A DNA stretch of 64,000 nt, taken from Salegentibacter tibetensis (lineage in GTDB: Bacteria > Bacteroidota > Bacteroidia > Flavobacteriales > Flavobacteriaceae). The stretch spans positions 38,192 to 102,191 of the forward strand of contig NZ_JAIQZA010000013.1 in assembly GCF_020164485.1 (NCBI RefSeq), read 5' to 3'. The notes beneath the pieces are model-generated. The model was not told the origin of the DNA. It was given only the letters and a program-made list of their open reading frames with translations, and did no database searches. Every line of letters begins with the position of its first letter. Positions within the stretch are counted from its first letter, which is position 1. The translations under genes and the position numbers were made by a program. This document shows, piece after piece, positions 7,921 through 17,025 of the stretch.

Positions 7921-9268
7921 AAAATATAGATTTAATTATATTGAATTGCTTCTCATTCATTTTGGAATAGCGTTGGCTATTTATCTTTATCGCCCGGCTT
8001 CCCAGTTTATTTTGTTAGGGGTACTGATATATTTTACTTTCCTCATCATAATTAAAGAAAATCGCAATAATGAAGCCTTAATGGCCGCGGCATATATAGC
8101 CGGTGCCGAAGTTTTTTTTAGACAAACCGGAGGAATGGTTTTCTATGAAACCGGGAAATATATGGTGATAATTTTCCTGGTGATAGGTATGTTTTTTAAA
8201 GGCACTTCTAATCGTACGGTACCATACTGGACTTATCTTCTTATCCTTATCCCTGGCATTGTTGTAGCTTCTATAACTATGAGTTATGAAGCTGAATTCC
8301 GAAAACAAATTGCATTTAATCTTAGTGGTCCAGTCGCCTTGGGTGTCTCGGCACTTTACTGTTATTATAAAAAGATAGCAAAAGAAGATTTTCAAAGGGT
8401 GATCTTGATGCTTCTCCTGCCATTGCTGGCTCAGATGTTTTTTTTATACCTCTTTACCCCCAGTATGAATGATGTAAAAATTAATTTACAGGGAAACTAT
8501 TCAGCTACAGCTGGGTATGGGCCAAATCAAATTTCAACGGTTATGGGGATGGGAGTTTTTTTGGTGGCTACAAGATTATTTACCATTAAACATAAGTTTA
8601 TCAATGTTATAGATTTGGTTTTATTAGGGATGATAGGTTATAGGGCTTTAATAACTTTTTCCCGGGGAGGAGTTTATACAGCAGTAGTATGTGTAATAGC
8701 TTTTATAATCATTTACTATTATAAACAGGGACCAAAAGCACAGACAAAACTAAATTTTAAAATTATTCTTTTAGGGATTGCCAGTCTTGGAATATGGTTT
8801 TTTTCTCTTATTCAAACCGGAGGTCTATTAAGTAACAGATATAATAATCAGGATGCAGCGGGAAGATTAAAGGAAGATATCACTACAGGAAGGGTGGAAT
8901 TGTTTACTACCGAATTAGAGGCCTTTATACATCATCCGGTTATAGGTATTGGGGTTGGTAAGGGCAAAGAATACAGGCAGGAAAATATGGGTTTAGAAAT
9001 CGCTAGCCATAATGAAATTAGTCGTTTGCTTTCTGAACATGGGCTACTTGGTTTAGTTTCATTATTCATCCTTATCTTAGTGCCCATAATTTTCTGGACA
9101 AAGTTTAAGAACAATTATTATTTTTTGGCGTTCTTAGCATTTTGGTTTTTAACCATAAATCATTCGGCTATGCGAATTGCCCTCCCGGCTTTCGTTTATG
9201 GACTGGCCTTATTATATATAGTAGATGACAAAAAGCCTCCTGTACATAGGAAACGACTTACAGATTAA
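7907..9268 (+). CDS. Wzy/O-antigen ligase-like membrane polymerase
   Basis: The 453-residue protein is highly hydrophobic, with about ten to twelve predicted membrane segments from residue ~12 to the end. A large periplasmic-type loop near residues 305-370 contains HHPVIGIGVGKG and then ASHNEISRLLSEHGLLG, the H-N...E-x-G-x-x-G pattern typical of the O-antigen ligase/polymerase family (Wzy_C). ITFSRGGVYTA near residue 248 is the conserved SRGG turn of the same family. In such loci the protein polymerises lipid-linked repeat units on the periplasmic face, or ligates glycan to lipid A core. Position between glycosyltransferase genes favours the polymerase role. The gene overlaps its neighbours by 14 and 44 bases. 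Confidence 0.8.
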   Translation: MATSKKYRFNYIELLLIHFGIALAIYLYRPASQFILLGVLIYFTFLIIIKENRNNEALMAAAYIAGAEVFFRQTGGMVFYETGKYMVIIFLVIGMFFKGTSNRTVPYWTYLLILIPGIVVASITMSYEAEFRKQIAFNLSGPVALGVSALYCYYKKIAKEDFQRVILMLLLPLLAQMFFLYLFTPSMNDVKINLQGNYSATAGYGPNQISTVMGMGVFLVATRLFTIKHKFINVIDLVLLGMIGYRALITFSRGGVYTAVVCVIAFIIIYYYKQGPKAQTKLNFKIILLGIASLGIWFFSLIQTGGLLSNRYNNQDAAGRLKEDITTGRVELFTTELEAFIHHPVIGIGVGKGKEYRQENMGLEIASHNEISRLLSEHGLLGLVSLFILILVPIIFWTKFKNNYYFLAFLAFWFLTINHSAMRIALPAFVYGLALLYIVDDKKPPVHRKRLTD

Positions 9269-10241
9269 CAGCTTTACGGCTACCTATATCTCTTTTTTTA
9301 GCAAAATGTTGCGCAAGGAAGGTTATAAGGTAAAGACAGCTTCTACCCGAAGCAATAAAGCCCTACGCTTAATCGAGATGCTCGGGCTTATTGTGCGTTA
9401 TCATAAAACCACCGATATTGTTCTTATCGATACGTATGGGGCTATGAATTTCTACTATGCCTACCTGGTGGCAAAAACCTGCCAGGCCTATAAGGTAGAA
9501 TACATTCCTATTCTCCATGGCGGCAACCTGCCGGAACGTTTAAGCGCTACCAAAAAATATAGTCAAAGCCTCTTCGGAAAGGCAAAAGTCAATATAGCGC
9601 CTTCTGAATTTTTATATAAAATTTTTCAGGCAGAAGGTTTTCATAACACCCGGATTATTCCGAATGCGATTCAGATGGAGAATTATCCGTTTAAAAAGCG
9701 GGAGAATTTTCAGCCGAAATTGTTATGGGTAAGACGATTTCAAAGACGCTACAATCCGGTAATGGCTTTGGAAGTGCTTTTATTGCTAAAAAAGGATTAT
9801 CCCGATGCTGAACTTTGCATGGTTGGACCCGATAAAGACGGTACCATGAAAACCTGTAAAAAGTTTGCTAAAAAACATGAGCTTAACCTCAAATTTACGG
9901 GAAAGCTAAAGAAAAAAGACTGGGCGAAACTTTCAAAAAACTACGATTTCTTTATCAATACCACCAATATAGATAATACGCCAATTAGTGTGATTGAAGC
10001 AATGAGCCTGGGACTGGCCGTTATTTCCACTAATGTGGGCGGGATGCCGGTGCTGATTAAAAATGATTCCGACGGAGTCCTGGTGCCGGTTAATAATGCT
10101 AAAACTATGGCTGCTGAAATTGATAACCTCATAAAACATTCTGAAAAAGCACGATCCCTTACCGAAAATGCCCGCAACAAAGTAGAAGCTTTTGCCTGGG
10201 AAAAAGTGAAAACCGACTGGAACAGGGTTTTAAACTCATAA
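9225..10241 (+). CDS. GT4 family glycosyltransferase, first of two tandem paralogues
   Basis: The product is 338 residues with a GT-B fold. ILHGGNLPERL near residue 100 and IAPSEFLYKIF near 125 belong to the N-terminal domain; KLLWVRRFQRRYNP near 162 opens the C-terminal domain; NTTNIDNTPISVIEAMSLG near 252 carries the donor-site EX7E-like motif, and STNVGGMPVLI follows. It overlaps the polymerase gene by 44 bases, unusually long, but the ATG at 9225 gives the best match to the downstream paralogue of the same length. In place of the Gly-Gly turn seen after the first strand of the paralogue (SRGGAPT) this copy has INSFTAT, so the two may use different acceptors. Confidence 0.85.
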   Translation: MTKSLLYIGNDLQINSFTATYISFFSKMLRKEGYKVKTASTRSNKALRLIEMLGLIVRYHKTTDIVLIDTYGAMNFYYAYLVAKTCQAYKVEYIPILHGGNLPERLSATKKYSQSLFGKAKVNIAPSEFLYKIFQAEGFHNTRIIPNAIQMENYPFKKRENFQPKLLWVRRFQRRYNPVMALEVLLLLKKDYPDAELCMVGPDKDGTMKTCKKFAKKHELNLKFTGKLKKKDWAKLSKNYDFFINTTNIDNTPISVIEAMSLGLAVISTNVGGMPVLIKNDSDGVLVPVNNAKTMAAEIDNLIKHSEKARSLTENARNKVEAFAWEKVKTDWNRVLNS

Positions 10242-10337
10242 AACCAGCATGATGCCGGACTCGAAAATTGGCAACACATAGTAGCATGATTATAAGCCTG
10301 TGTCTAACTCCCTTTTTGAGATAAAAATTATAAACAG

Positions 10338-11354
10338 ATGAAAAACCTGCTTTATATTGGCAATAAACTGGAATCAAGGGGCGGCGCACCCACATCTATA
10401 GATCGATTAGCTCCCTTATTTAGACAAGAAGGTTTTGAAGTAAAAACTTCTTCCTCGAAGAAAAGTCAGGTGTTGAGGTTATCTGAGATGCTGAAGGCTA
10501 TAATTATAAATAAATCCTGGGCAGATTTGGTGCTTATAGACACTTACAGCACCCGAAATTTTTGGTATGCCGTACTTACGGCAGAACTTTGCAATCAATT
10601 GAAGTTGGATTATATACTCCTGCTTCACGGTGGTGATCTCCCGGATCGGTTAAAAAAGAACCCACAATTATCAGCTTCTTTATTTAAAAAAGCAAAACTG
10701 AATATTGCGCCTTCGCGTTACCTATTTGAAGTATTTCAAAAAGCAGGATATATTAATCTTAAGTATATTCCAAATTCCATTTTCCTGAGAAATTATCCAA
10801 TTAAATCCAGAAGGGCTTTAAAGCCAAAATTGCTTTGGGTACGTGCTTTTGCTGAAATTTATAATCCAATGCTCGCCTTAAAGCTTTTGGAAGCGCTATT
10901 AAAGGAATATCCCGAAGCTGAACTATGTATGGTCGGTCCCGAAAAGGATAAGTCTTTTGAAGAATGTGTGAATTACGCTAAGAAAAATAAGTTACCGGTC
11001 AAATTCACCGGGAAACTTACAAAATCTGAATGGATCGAGCTTTCAAAAGACTATGATATTTTTCTCAATACTACCAATGTAGATAACACCCCGGTAAGTT
11101 TAATTGAAGCCATGGCTTTGGGATTACCAGTCGTTTCCACCAATGTTGGGGGAATTCCTTATTTACTTCAGCATAAAAAAACCGGCTTGCTGGTACCGCC
11201 GGATGATAGTGGTACAATGCTAGCTGCCCTAAAACATTTACTCCAACACCCGGATTCAGCTGAAAATCTAAGCCAAAATGCCCGTGACCAGGCAGAAAAA
11301 TACGATTGGGAACTGGTAAAGCAGGACTGGAAAAACATTTTGCTTTCTGATTGA
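10338..11354 (+). CDS. GT4 family glycosyltransferase, second tandem paralogue
   Basis: The product is 338 residues, the same length as the preceding gene and roughly half identical to it by eye over its full length. It keeps a Gly-rich acceptor loop (KLESRGGAPTS) near residue 10, LLHGGDLPDRL near 99, KLLWVRAFAEIYNP at the start of the C-terminal domain and NTTNVDNTPVSLIEAMALG as the donor-site motif, followed by STNVGGIPYLL. A 96-base gap separates it from its paralogue. The pair most likely arose by tandem duplication and each may add a different sugar of the repeat unit. It is the last glycosyltransferase before a long repeat island. Confidence 0.85.
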   Translation: MKNLLYIGNKLESRGGAPTSIDRLAPLFRQEGFEVKTSSSKKSQVLRLSEMLKAIIINKSWADLVLIDTYSTRNFWYAVLTAELCNQLKLDYILLLHGGDLPDRLKKNPQLSASLFKKAKLNIAPSRYLFEVFQKAGYINLKYIPNSIFLRNYPIKSRRALKPKLLWVRAFAEIYNPMLALKLLEALLKEYPEAELCMVGPEKDKSFEECVNYAKKNKLPVKFTGKLTKSEWIELSKDYDIFLNTTNVDNTPVSLIEAMALGLPVVSTNVGGIPYLLQHKKTGLLVPPDDSGTMLAALKHLLQHPDSAENLSQNARDQAEKYDWELVKQDWKNILLSD

Positions 11355-11395
11355 AGTTTTAATAAGCCGTTCCTCTGGCTTCTGTTTGACAAAAG

Positions 11396-11860
11396 GAGCG
11401 TGTCTGAAAAGATAATAAGGCGTCATCCTGAATTTATTTCAGAGCCTGTCCCGATCTTTTATCGGGGATCTAAGCTGTTATAAAGTAATTACATGTTAGA
11501 AGCTGAACCAAGTTCAGCTTGACGAAGATCTGTTTAACAAGAATTTGATTCACTCTACTGCGCAAAAGTCGGAGGGGTTTTTCCATTTCAAGGAAAAACA
11601 TAAAAAATATTAGTGTATTCGTGGCCCTTGGCTCATCCTTGTGAAATTAACCCCGGTTTTTTAATTCAATTCCGCTCCTCTGGAGCTCTTCTCCTCTAAC
11701 ACTTATTTTTCACTATAAATATATCGCCTTTCTGAGGCTGACAATTTTAAAAGCTTCTCACCTTTCAAAGGGGAGCCCGCCTGAAGGATAAAATCATGAT
11801 TTTAAAAGTTGAGATTTTTTTTAAACCGTCATCCTGAACTTGTTTCAGGATCTAACATGA
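11396..11860. repeat. REP-like units after the glycosyltransferase cluster
   Basis: A unit at about 11431-11525 starts CGTCATCCTGAATTTATTTC, holds an inner hairpin (CCCGATCTTTTATCGGG at 11449-11465), then CATGTTAGAAGCTGAA and ends GTTCAGCTTGACG. It is preceded by GAGCGTGTCTGAAAAG, similar to the terminal repeats at 31037 and 54708. A second, half unit lies at about 11827-11860 (CGTCATCCTGAACTTGTTTC). A fragment GAGCCCGCCTGAAGG near 11775 resembles the insert at 13063-13089. No gene is seen in this stretch. Confidence 0.65.
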
Positions 11861-12036
11861 TCTAAATTAATATCACCCTAAAATCTAGTACGATTACCTC
11901 TCGTCTCTACTCTTCATTACGACTAAGGAGCATGGTAATCTTTTGATTCCTGTTTCTGGTTATCAGTTATCATTTCTCTGTTTTGGTTTTTTTTTTGAAG
12001 TATTAATAATTTTTACAATTATCGAATTCACAAAAA

Positions 12037-13133
12037 AGAACCCCTCCGTCTTTTCGTTTTGCAAACGAAAATCCACCTCCCCTTGAAAAAAGGTGAGGAG
12101 CTTTTACTTTGCTAAGACCCGTTAGATCAAGCTACCGTTTAAAGACTAAGGTCTACCGACTAAACAAAAGTGTGATAATCTTTGCTCAGAAAGTTTTTTG
12201 GACTTGAACAGATTGCTTCAGTCGTTCCTTCTTCGCAATGAAGAGTTTAGTAGATGTTAGAGCTTATTTTACAAATGATTACCGTCTAATCCATATTAAC
12301 GAATTAACGAACTCCCAACTCACGAATTAACAGAAAAGAACCCCTCCGTCTTTTCGTTTTGCAAACGAAAATCCACCTCCCCTTAAAAAAAGGTGAGGAG
12401 CTTTTACTTTGAATAGGCCGGTTAGATCAAGCTACTGTCTAAAGATTAATATCTACCGACTAAGCACGAGCGTGGTAATCTTTGCTCAGAAAGTTTTCGG
12501 ATTTAAACAGATTGCTTCAGTCGTTCCTCCAATGACGATTTTTTCGTAATATCAGTTTGAAGAATGAAGAGTTTAGTAGATGTTAGAGCCTATTTTACAA
12601 ATGAATACCGTCTAATCCATATTAACGAATTAACGAACTCCCAACTCACGAATTAACAGAAAAGAACCCCTCCGTCTTTTCGTTTTACAAACGAAAATCC
12701 ACCTCCCCTTGAAAAAAGGTGAGGAGCTTTTACTTTGCTAAAACCCGTTAGATCAAGCTACCGTCTAAAGACTAAGGTCTACCGACTAAGCAAAAGTGTG
12801 ATAATCTTTGCTCAGAAAGTTTTTTGGACTTGAACAGATTGCTTCAGTCGTTCCTCCATCCAATGACGGTTTTTTTGTAACCTCATTTTAAAGAAGTATT
12901 TGAGGAAATACAAGCAGTTAGTCGTTAGAAGTATTAAACAAATGACTACCGTCTAATGGCCCCGATTCCATATTATCAAATTAATGAATTAACGAACTCC
13001 CAACTCACGAACTAACAAAAAAGAACCCCTCCGTCTTTTCGTTTTGCAAACGAAAATCCACCCTGCCCGACTGCGTCATTCAGGCGGGCTCCCCTTGAAA
13101 AAAGGTGAGGAGCTTTTACTTTGAATAGGCCGC
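12037..13133. repeat. Tandem array of four ~300-360 bp repeat units
   Basis: Four copies begin AAGAACCCCTCCGTCTTTTC at 12037, 12337, 12662 and 13021, so the periods are 300, 325 and 359; the fourth is cut short near 13133. Each unit opens with a hairpin (TTTTCGTTT, three-base loop, AAACGAAAA), then CCACCTCCCCTT paired imperfectly with AAGGTGAGGAG, then GTTAGATCAAGCTACYGT, AAAGACTAAGGTCTACCGAC, CTTTGCTCAGAAAG, AGATTGCTTCAGTCGTTCC and ends AACTCCCAACTCACGAAYTAAC. Length differences come from small insertions near the AATGACG words and in the fourth copy. Stop codons in all frames rule out a conserved protein. Confidence 0.85.
13063..13089. repeat. 27-base palindromic insert within the fourth tandem unit
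   Basis: Units 1-3 read AAAATCCACCTCCCCTT at this point. Unit 4 has about 27 extra bases between CCACC and TCCCC: CTGCCCGACTGCGTCATT then CAGGCGGGC, with arms GCCCG and CGGGC. It is a clean example of a short palindrome entering a larger repeat. Confidence 0.7.
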
Positions 13134-13139
13134 CTATAG

Positions 13140-13580
13140 TTTTTCTTACTTCCAACTGGGATTGCACATAGTAAACCAGAAAGCCACAAATTCACGAATT
13201 CTTTTAGTCTTTTCTCTTGATTCTTGTCTCTTTTTATTTTACTGCAAACCGGGACTGCGCACTGTAAACTGAAAAGCCATGAATCCACGAATAACTTTAG
13301 TCGATAGTCTTTAGTTGTTAGACGTTAAATCTATAAAAAAATAACTACCGGCTAATGACTAAAGACTTTTTCAACAAAGGTTTTCGCTACGAATCCACGA
13401 ATTTTTTTAGTCTTTTCTCTTGATTCTTGTCTCTTGTTTCTTTTTATTTGAATCGGCTGTTTTTAGTTTTTATTTTACTGCAAACCGGGACTGCTCACTG
13501 TAAACTGAAAGGGCATGAATCCACGAATATTTTTAGTCTTGAATCTTGTCTCGTGAATCTTACCTCCAATTTGAAAACCC
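13140..13580. repeat. Second repeat family, three imperfect units
   Basis: Words such as CTGCAAACCGGGACTGCGCA and GTAAACTGAAAAGCCATGAA followed by TCCACGAAT occur at about 13150-13200 (diverged), 13244-13290 and 13479-13530. Between them lie phrase repeats TTTTCTCTTGATTCTTGTCTC (about 13207 and 13415). A small open frame at 13427-13612 falls across these repeats and I do not regard it as a gene. Nothing else is seen up to the start of the sugar transferase gene. Confidence 0.65.
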
Positions 13581-13652
13581 ACCCGTATTTTCCTCTATTA
13601 AAAATTGAATAAATCAAAAAAATTCTATCTTTAACCCGTAAGTAGGTAACCT

Positions 13653-15047
13653 ATGACACAACGGCCACTTCTACATTTTGAAATCTCTGAGCGTAAGATA
13701 TTGTTGCGTTTGTTAGATTCTTTGTGTATCCTAACCTGCCTTAGCCTGATAGGGATTATCTTTAAATTTGATTATTTTAGAATAGATTCTCAAAACTGGC
13801 ATTGGACGCTGGTATTACTCCTGTATTTTAACCTTTTTTCCAGTATTTTTGAACTTTACGATCTTCAAAAGGCTTCCAATTTTGACAGTGTTTTACAAAA
13901 TTCGATATTAAGCTCCGGGGCTACGGTTTTGTTCTATATGCTTACCCCTATATTAACCCCCAGTCTTCCTGAAAATCGCTTGCAAATTCTCTTTTTCTTT
14001 CTTGCTATTTTGATTCCATTGCTTTTGTGGCGATTTATCTATATTACTTTAATTTCTTCCCCGCGATTTTATAAGCGTGTTCTGGTGGTAGGGAATTCTT
14101 TTGACATAAATCTTATAAGTTCCGATCTTCAGAAATCTGATCCTAATTATATGGTGGTGGGTTATATTAAAACTGAAGACAGGATCCAGTCAGAAATTAC
14201 CGAAGACAACTTAATAAGGTTTGAGGTGGGGGATCTCAGGGAGGCTATAAAAGAACATCATATCAACGAAATTGTGGTGGCCAGCGGATACAAGAAGGGT
14301 TTAATGTTGCCTTTATATAATCAACTTAGTTATTTACTGAAAGCCGGCTTCCCTATTAAGGATTATAACCAGGTTTACGAGGAGGTTACCCAGCGGATCC
14401 CCGTGCAACACGTAGATAAGGATTTCTACAGGTATTTTCCGTTTAGTCGAAGCAACAAAAATAAATTTTACCAAATTTTCTTTAGAATATTCGATGTTGT
14501 TATCGCTTTAATAGGAATGGCTTTTTTGGTTTTGATCCTACCTCTCATTTTAGTCGCCAATTTCCTTGGAAACCGGGGGACTCTTTTTTACCGGCAGGAA
14601 AGAATTGGCAAATTTGGAGAGGCCTTCAGGATCTTAAAATTGAGAACCATGGTGAAAGATGCTGAACCAAACGGCCCTCAATATGCCGAAAAGAATGACC
14701 TGCGAACTACTCGCTTCGGAAAATTTTTAAGAAGGTCCCGAATAGATGAAATTCCTCAGTTTTATAATGTATTAAAAGGTGAAATGAGCCTGATAGGACC
14801 AAGGCCGGAAAGACCTGTTTTTGTTAGTGAATTATCGGAAATGATCCCCTTTTACGAAACCCGGCACGTGGTAAAACCGGGACTAACCGGCTGGGCGCAG
14901 GTTAAAGCCGATTATGGAAATGGCCATACTGATAGCCTGGTAAAACTTCAGTATGATCTCTATTATATAAAACACCGCGGCATCTTTCTAGACCTGAATA
15001 TTATTCTGAAAACCTTAAGTACCGTCATTTTCTTCCGAGGGCAATAG
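13653..15047 (+). CDS. Polyprenyl-phosphate sugar-1-phosphate transferase (initiating PGT)
   Basis: The product is 464 residues. About four membrane helices lie in residues 20-140, a CoA-binding-like Rossmann domain follows (KRVLVVGNSFDINLI near 145), another helix lies near 275-300 (VIALIGMAFLVLILPLIL), and the C-terminal bacterial sugar transferase domain has YRQERIGKFGEAF, KLRTMVKDAE, SRIDEIPQFYNVLKGEMS, GPRPERP and PGLTGWAQV. This is the WcaJ/CpsE-like architecture. The enzyme moves a sugar-1-phosphate from a UDP-sugar to undecaprenyl phosphate and so starts the repeat unit built by the upstream glycosyltransferases. It is separated from them by 2.3 kb of repeats and probably has its own promoter. 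Confidence 0.92.
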   Translation: MTQRPLLHFEISERKILLRLLDSLCILTCLSLIGIIFKFDYFRIDSQNWHWTLVLLLYFNLFSSIFELYDLQKASNFDSVLQNSILSSGATVLFYMLTPILTPSLPENRLQILFFFLAILIPLLLWRFIYITLISSPRFYKRVLVVGNSFDINLISSDLQKSDPNYMVVGYIKTEDRIQSEITEDNLIRFEVGDLREAIKEHHINEIVVASGYKKGLMLPLYNQLSYLLKAGFPIKDYNQVYEEVTQRIPVQHVDKDFYRYFPFSRSNKNKFYQIFFRIFDVVIALIGMAFLVLILPLILVANFLGNRGTLFYRQERIGKFGEAFRILKLRTMVKDAEPNGPQYAEKNDLRTTRFGKFLRRSRIDEIPQFYNVLKGEMSLIGPRPERPVFVSELSEMIPFYETRHVVKPGLTGWAQVKADYGNGHTDSLVKLQYDLYYIKHRGIFLDLNIILKTLSTVIFFRGQ

Positions 15048-15232
15048 TTCAGTTGGCAGTTTTCAGTTTGCAGTGGGCAATAGCAGTTGGCAGTTAAAAA
15101 TTACTGGTTGTTTCCTTAACCTTTAGACTTTGCTCAAAACAGACCAGGCCGGAGGGTTAAACATAAACGTCTCGACTGCGCTCGACGTGACATTTTTTGT
15201 TAATTTACCTTTTGCAGCTCTATAGAAAATAT
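15048..15232. repeat. Convergent intergenic gap with CAGTTGGCAGTT-type repeat
   Basis: About 15050-15100 is a short phrase repeat (CAGTTGGCAGTTTTCAGTTT, CAGTGGGCA, CAGTTGGCAGTT). At about 15167-15192 a small palindrome reads CGTCTCGACTGCGCTCGACG. The gap separates the convergent sugar transferase and lnt genes and may serve as a terminator zone, but no classic hairpin plus T-run is clear. Confidence 0.5.
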
Positions 15233-16825
15233 TTAAGAGGGCCTGTTTCGCTTATATTTCACCACAGCAAATAAGAAAATAAACAAAGCCAGAAATTGTG
15301 CGACTCTCGCTAAATAATCTCCGTATTGCACATAGAAAGTTTTCTCTGAATTCAGGTGAATATCAGCTTTGATACTGCCTTGCTTTTCATAAGCCAGACT
15401 TTTGGTAACTTCTCCTTTTTGATTGATGAATGCTGAAATACCTGTATTGGCACTTCGCACTATATCGCGACGGGTTTCTATAGCGCGTAATTTCGCATAA
15501 CTGAGATGTTGCTGGTGGCCCTGAGTGTCATCCCACCAGGCGTCATTGGTGATAATACTAAGAAAATCGGCGCCGTTTTCTACATAACCGGTTACGTATT
15601 CTCCATAGACAGATTCATAGCATATTATAGGACCTGTAGCCGAATTGTTATTTAAGACAAAAGCTTCCCGGTCTTCCTGCGTGGTTTTCATCGCTACGGT
15701 GCCGCCAAGATCTATCATAACATCTCCTAAAATAGGTTTTAGGATTTCCTGGTATGGAAAATTCTCCACGCCCACCACGAGTTTAGATTTATGGTAAAGC
15801 TGCGGAATGTCTTCAGAATTCATTAAAAAAGCCGAATTATAATCGTCATACCAGTCGTTGGGACCTAACTGATTGCTTTGTTCCCGCACTTTGTCCGGAT
15901 CCTGAAATCTTTCGTAAAACGAAATTCCACTAAGGAAATTCGTTTGGGGATAGCGATTGATTAATTGCCTTGCGAAGAAAGCGGCTTCAGATTTTTCAAA
16001 ATTTGGCAACACCGTACCATCCGCAAAAACGGTCTCGGGAGCTACAATAAGTTTGGTGTTTTCACTGACCTTCTCTTCACTTAATTTCAGCAGTAATTCC
16101 CCAATCCGGGTATCGGTGGTATTGTATTTTTCGGTATACGGATTAATATTTGGCTGCAGGATCATCACTTCCATAGTCTCTCCTTTTTCCTCTACCTGGC
16201 TTAGAATGATGTAAGAAGTCCCTATCGGAATTAAAATCAGTAATCCCATTTTAAAGATTCCGCGGTAAATTAAAGTTTTGTCTTTGAATTCCCTGTAAAG
16301 CAATATGGCTTTAAAACAAGCGATGTTGACAAGCCAAATCCAAAGTGTGCCGCCAAAAGTGCCTGTATATTCATACCACTGCACCCAGTTTTGAAATTCA
16401 GAAAAAGCATTCCCCAGGTTTAACCAGGGCCAGGAAAATTCCCAGGCAAGGTGCAGTTTTTCAAAAACCATCCAGATACTGATCAAAAAGGCGGATGCCG
16501 CACTAAATCCGGTACGTTTTGCTACAATATGATACAGCAAAAATACCAGTGCCATAAGCAGGGAGTTTACCAGCACGGCAAATGCGCCGCCAAAAGCAGT
16601 AGAAAAATAGAGCCAGTAAGTCGTGATGAGATTCCAGAGGAAAAAACTTAAATAAGCCAGCCCGAAAATCTTCCATTTTATATACTTCTTTTTAGAATTT
16701 CTTATTTTAAATTCCGCATAGAGTAGGGGAACAAAAGCAAAAAATAAAAGTAAAGGGAAGCCATAAGTTGGCCAGGCAAGTGCCAGTAACAGTCCACTTG
16801 AAATTGCGTAGAGAAGGTTTTTCAT
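15233..16825 (-). CDS. lnt: Apolipoprotein N-acyltransferase
   Basis: The product is 530 residues. About six N-terminal membrane helices (residues 5-205) precede a nitrilase-fold domain and a final helix near 505-525. The catalytic triad is visible: Glu264 in VAPETVF, Lys346 in YHKSKLV and Cys402 in ICYESVYGE. The family moves an acyl chain from a phospholipid to the N-terminus of diacylglyceryl lipoproteins in the inner membrane. The stretch after the catalytic Lys reads LVVGVENFPY instead of the proteobacterial LVPFGEYVP. Many lipoproteins nearby (for example at 25148, 27479 and 32769) would be substrates. It is transcribed away from pssA, with a repeat element in the gap. Confidence 0.93.
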   Translation of the reverse strand: MKNLLYAISSGLLLALAWPTYGFPLLLFFAFVPLLYAEFKIRNSKKKYIKWKIFGLAYLSFFLWNLITTYWLYFSTAFGGAFAVLVNSLLMALVFLLYHIVAKRTGFSAASAFLISIWMVFEKLHLAWEFSWPWLNLGNAFSEFQNWVQWYEYTGTFGGTLWIWLVNIACFKAILLYREFKDKTLIYRGIFKMGLLILIPIGTSYIILSQVEEKGETMEVMILQPNINPYTEKYNTTDTRIGELLLKLSEEKVSENTKLIVAPETVFADGTVLPNFEKSEAAFFARQLINRYPQTNFLSGISFYERFQDPDKVREQSNQLGPNDWYDDYNSAFLMNSEDIPQLYHKSKLVVGVENFPYQEILKPILGDVMIDLGGTVAMKTTQEDREAFVLNNNSATGPIICYESVYGEYVTGYVENGADFLSIITNDAWWDDTQGHQQHLSYAKLRAIETRRDIVRSANTGISAFINQKGEVTKSLAYEKQGSIKADIHLNSEKTFYVQYGDYLARVAQFLALFIFLFAVVKYKRNRPS

Positions 16826-17025
16826 ACTCAGGAAATTCTGTTCAAAAATAGCAAACTATTATTTTTTAATGGAATTTCATCAATTTCTTTGAAGTTAAAG
16901 CTTTTGTAATTATTTATGCCTGAAACAAAAAACCGGGTTTTATAGTTAAAGAGTCTAGAAATTATATTAGTTCTAGTTTAGAGTAGCTATTGCATTTTAA
17001 GATTTATTCTTATCTCAAATTAAAT
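16826..17025. other. Intergenic gap upstream of lnt
   Basis: There is no gene. The stretch from 16974 (TAGTTTAGAGTAGCTATTGC) to 17025 closely matches 19110-19161, where the same words precede another copy of the large repeat in the same direction, although the two repeat bodies point opposite ways. Confidence 0.5.

Noticed and set aside
12037..13133. Possible CRISPR array in the repeat island
   Set aside because: The units are 300-360 bases long with no short repeat-spacer rhythm and no cas genes nearby.
13427..13612. 61-residue frame upstream of the sugar transferase
   Set aside because: It runs across phrase-type repeats and has no domain or promoter.
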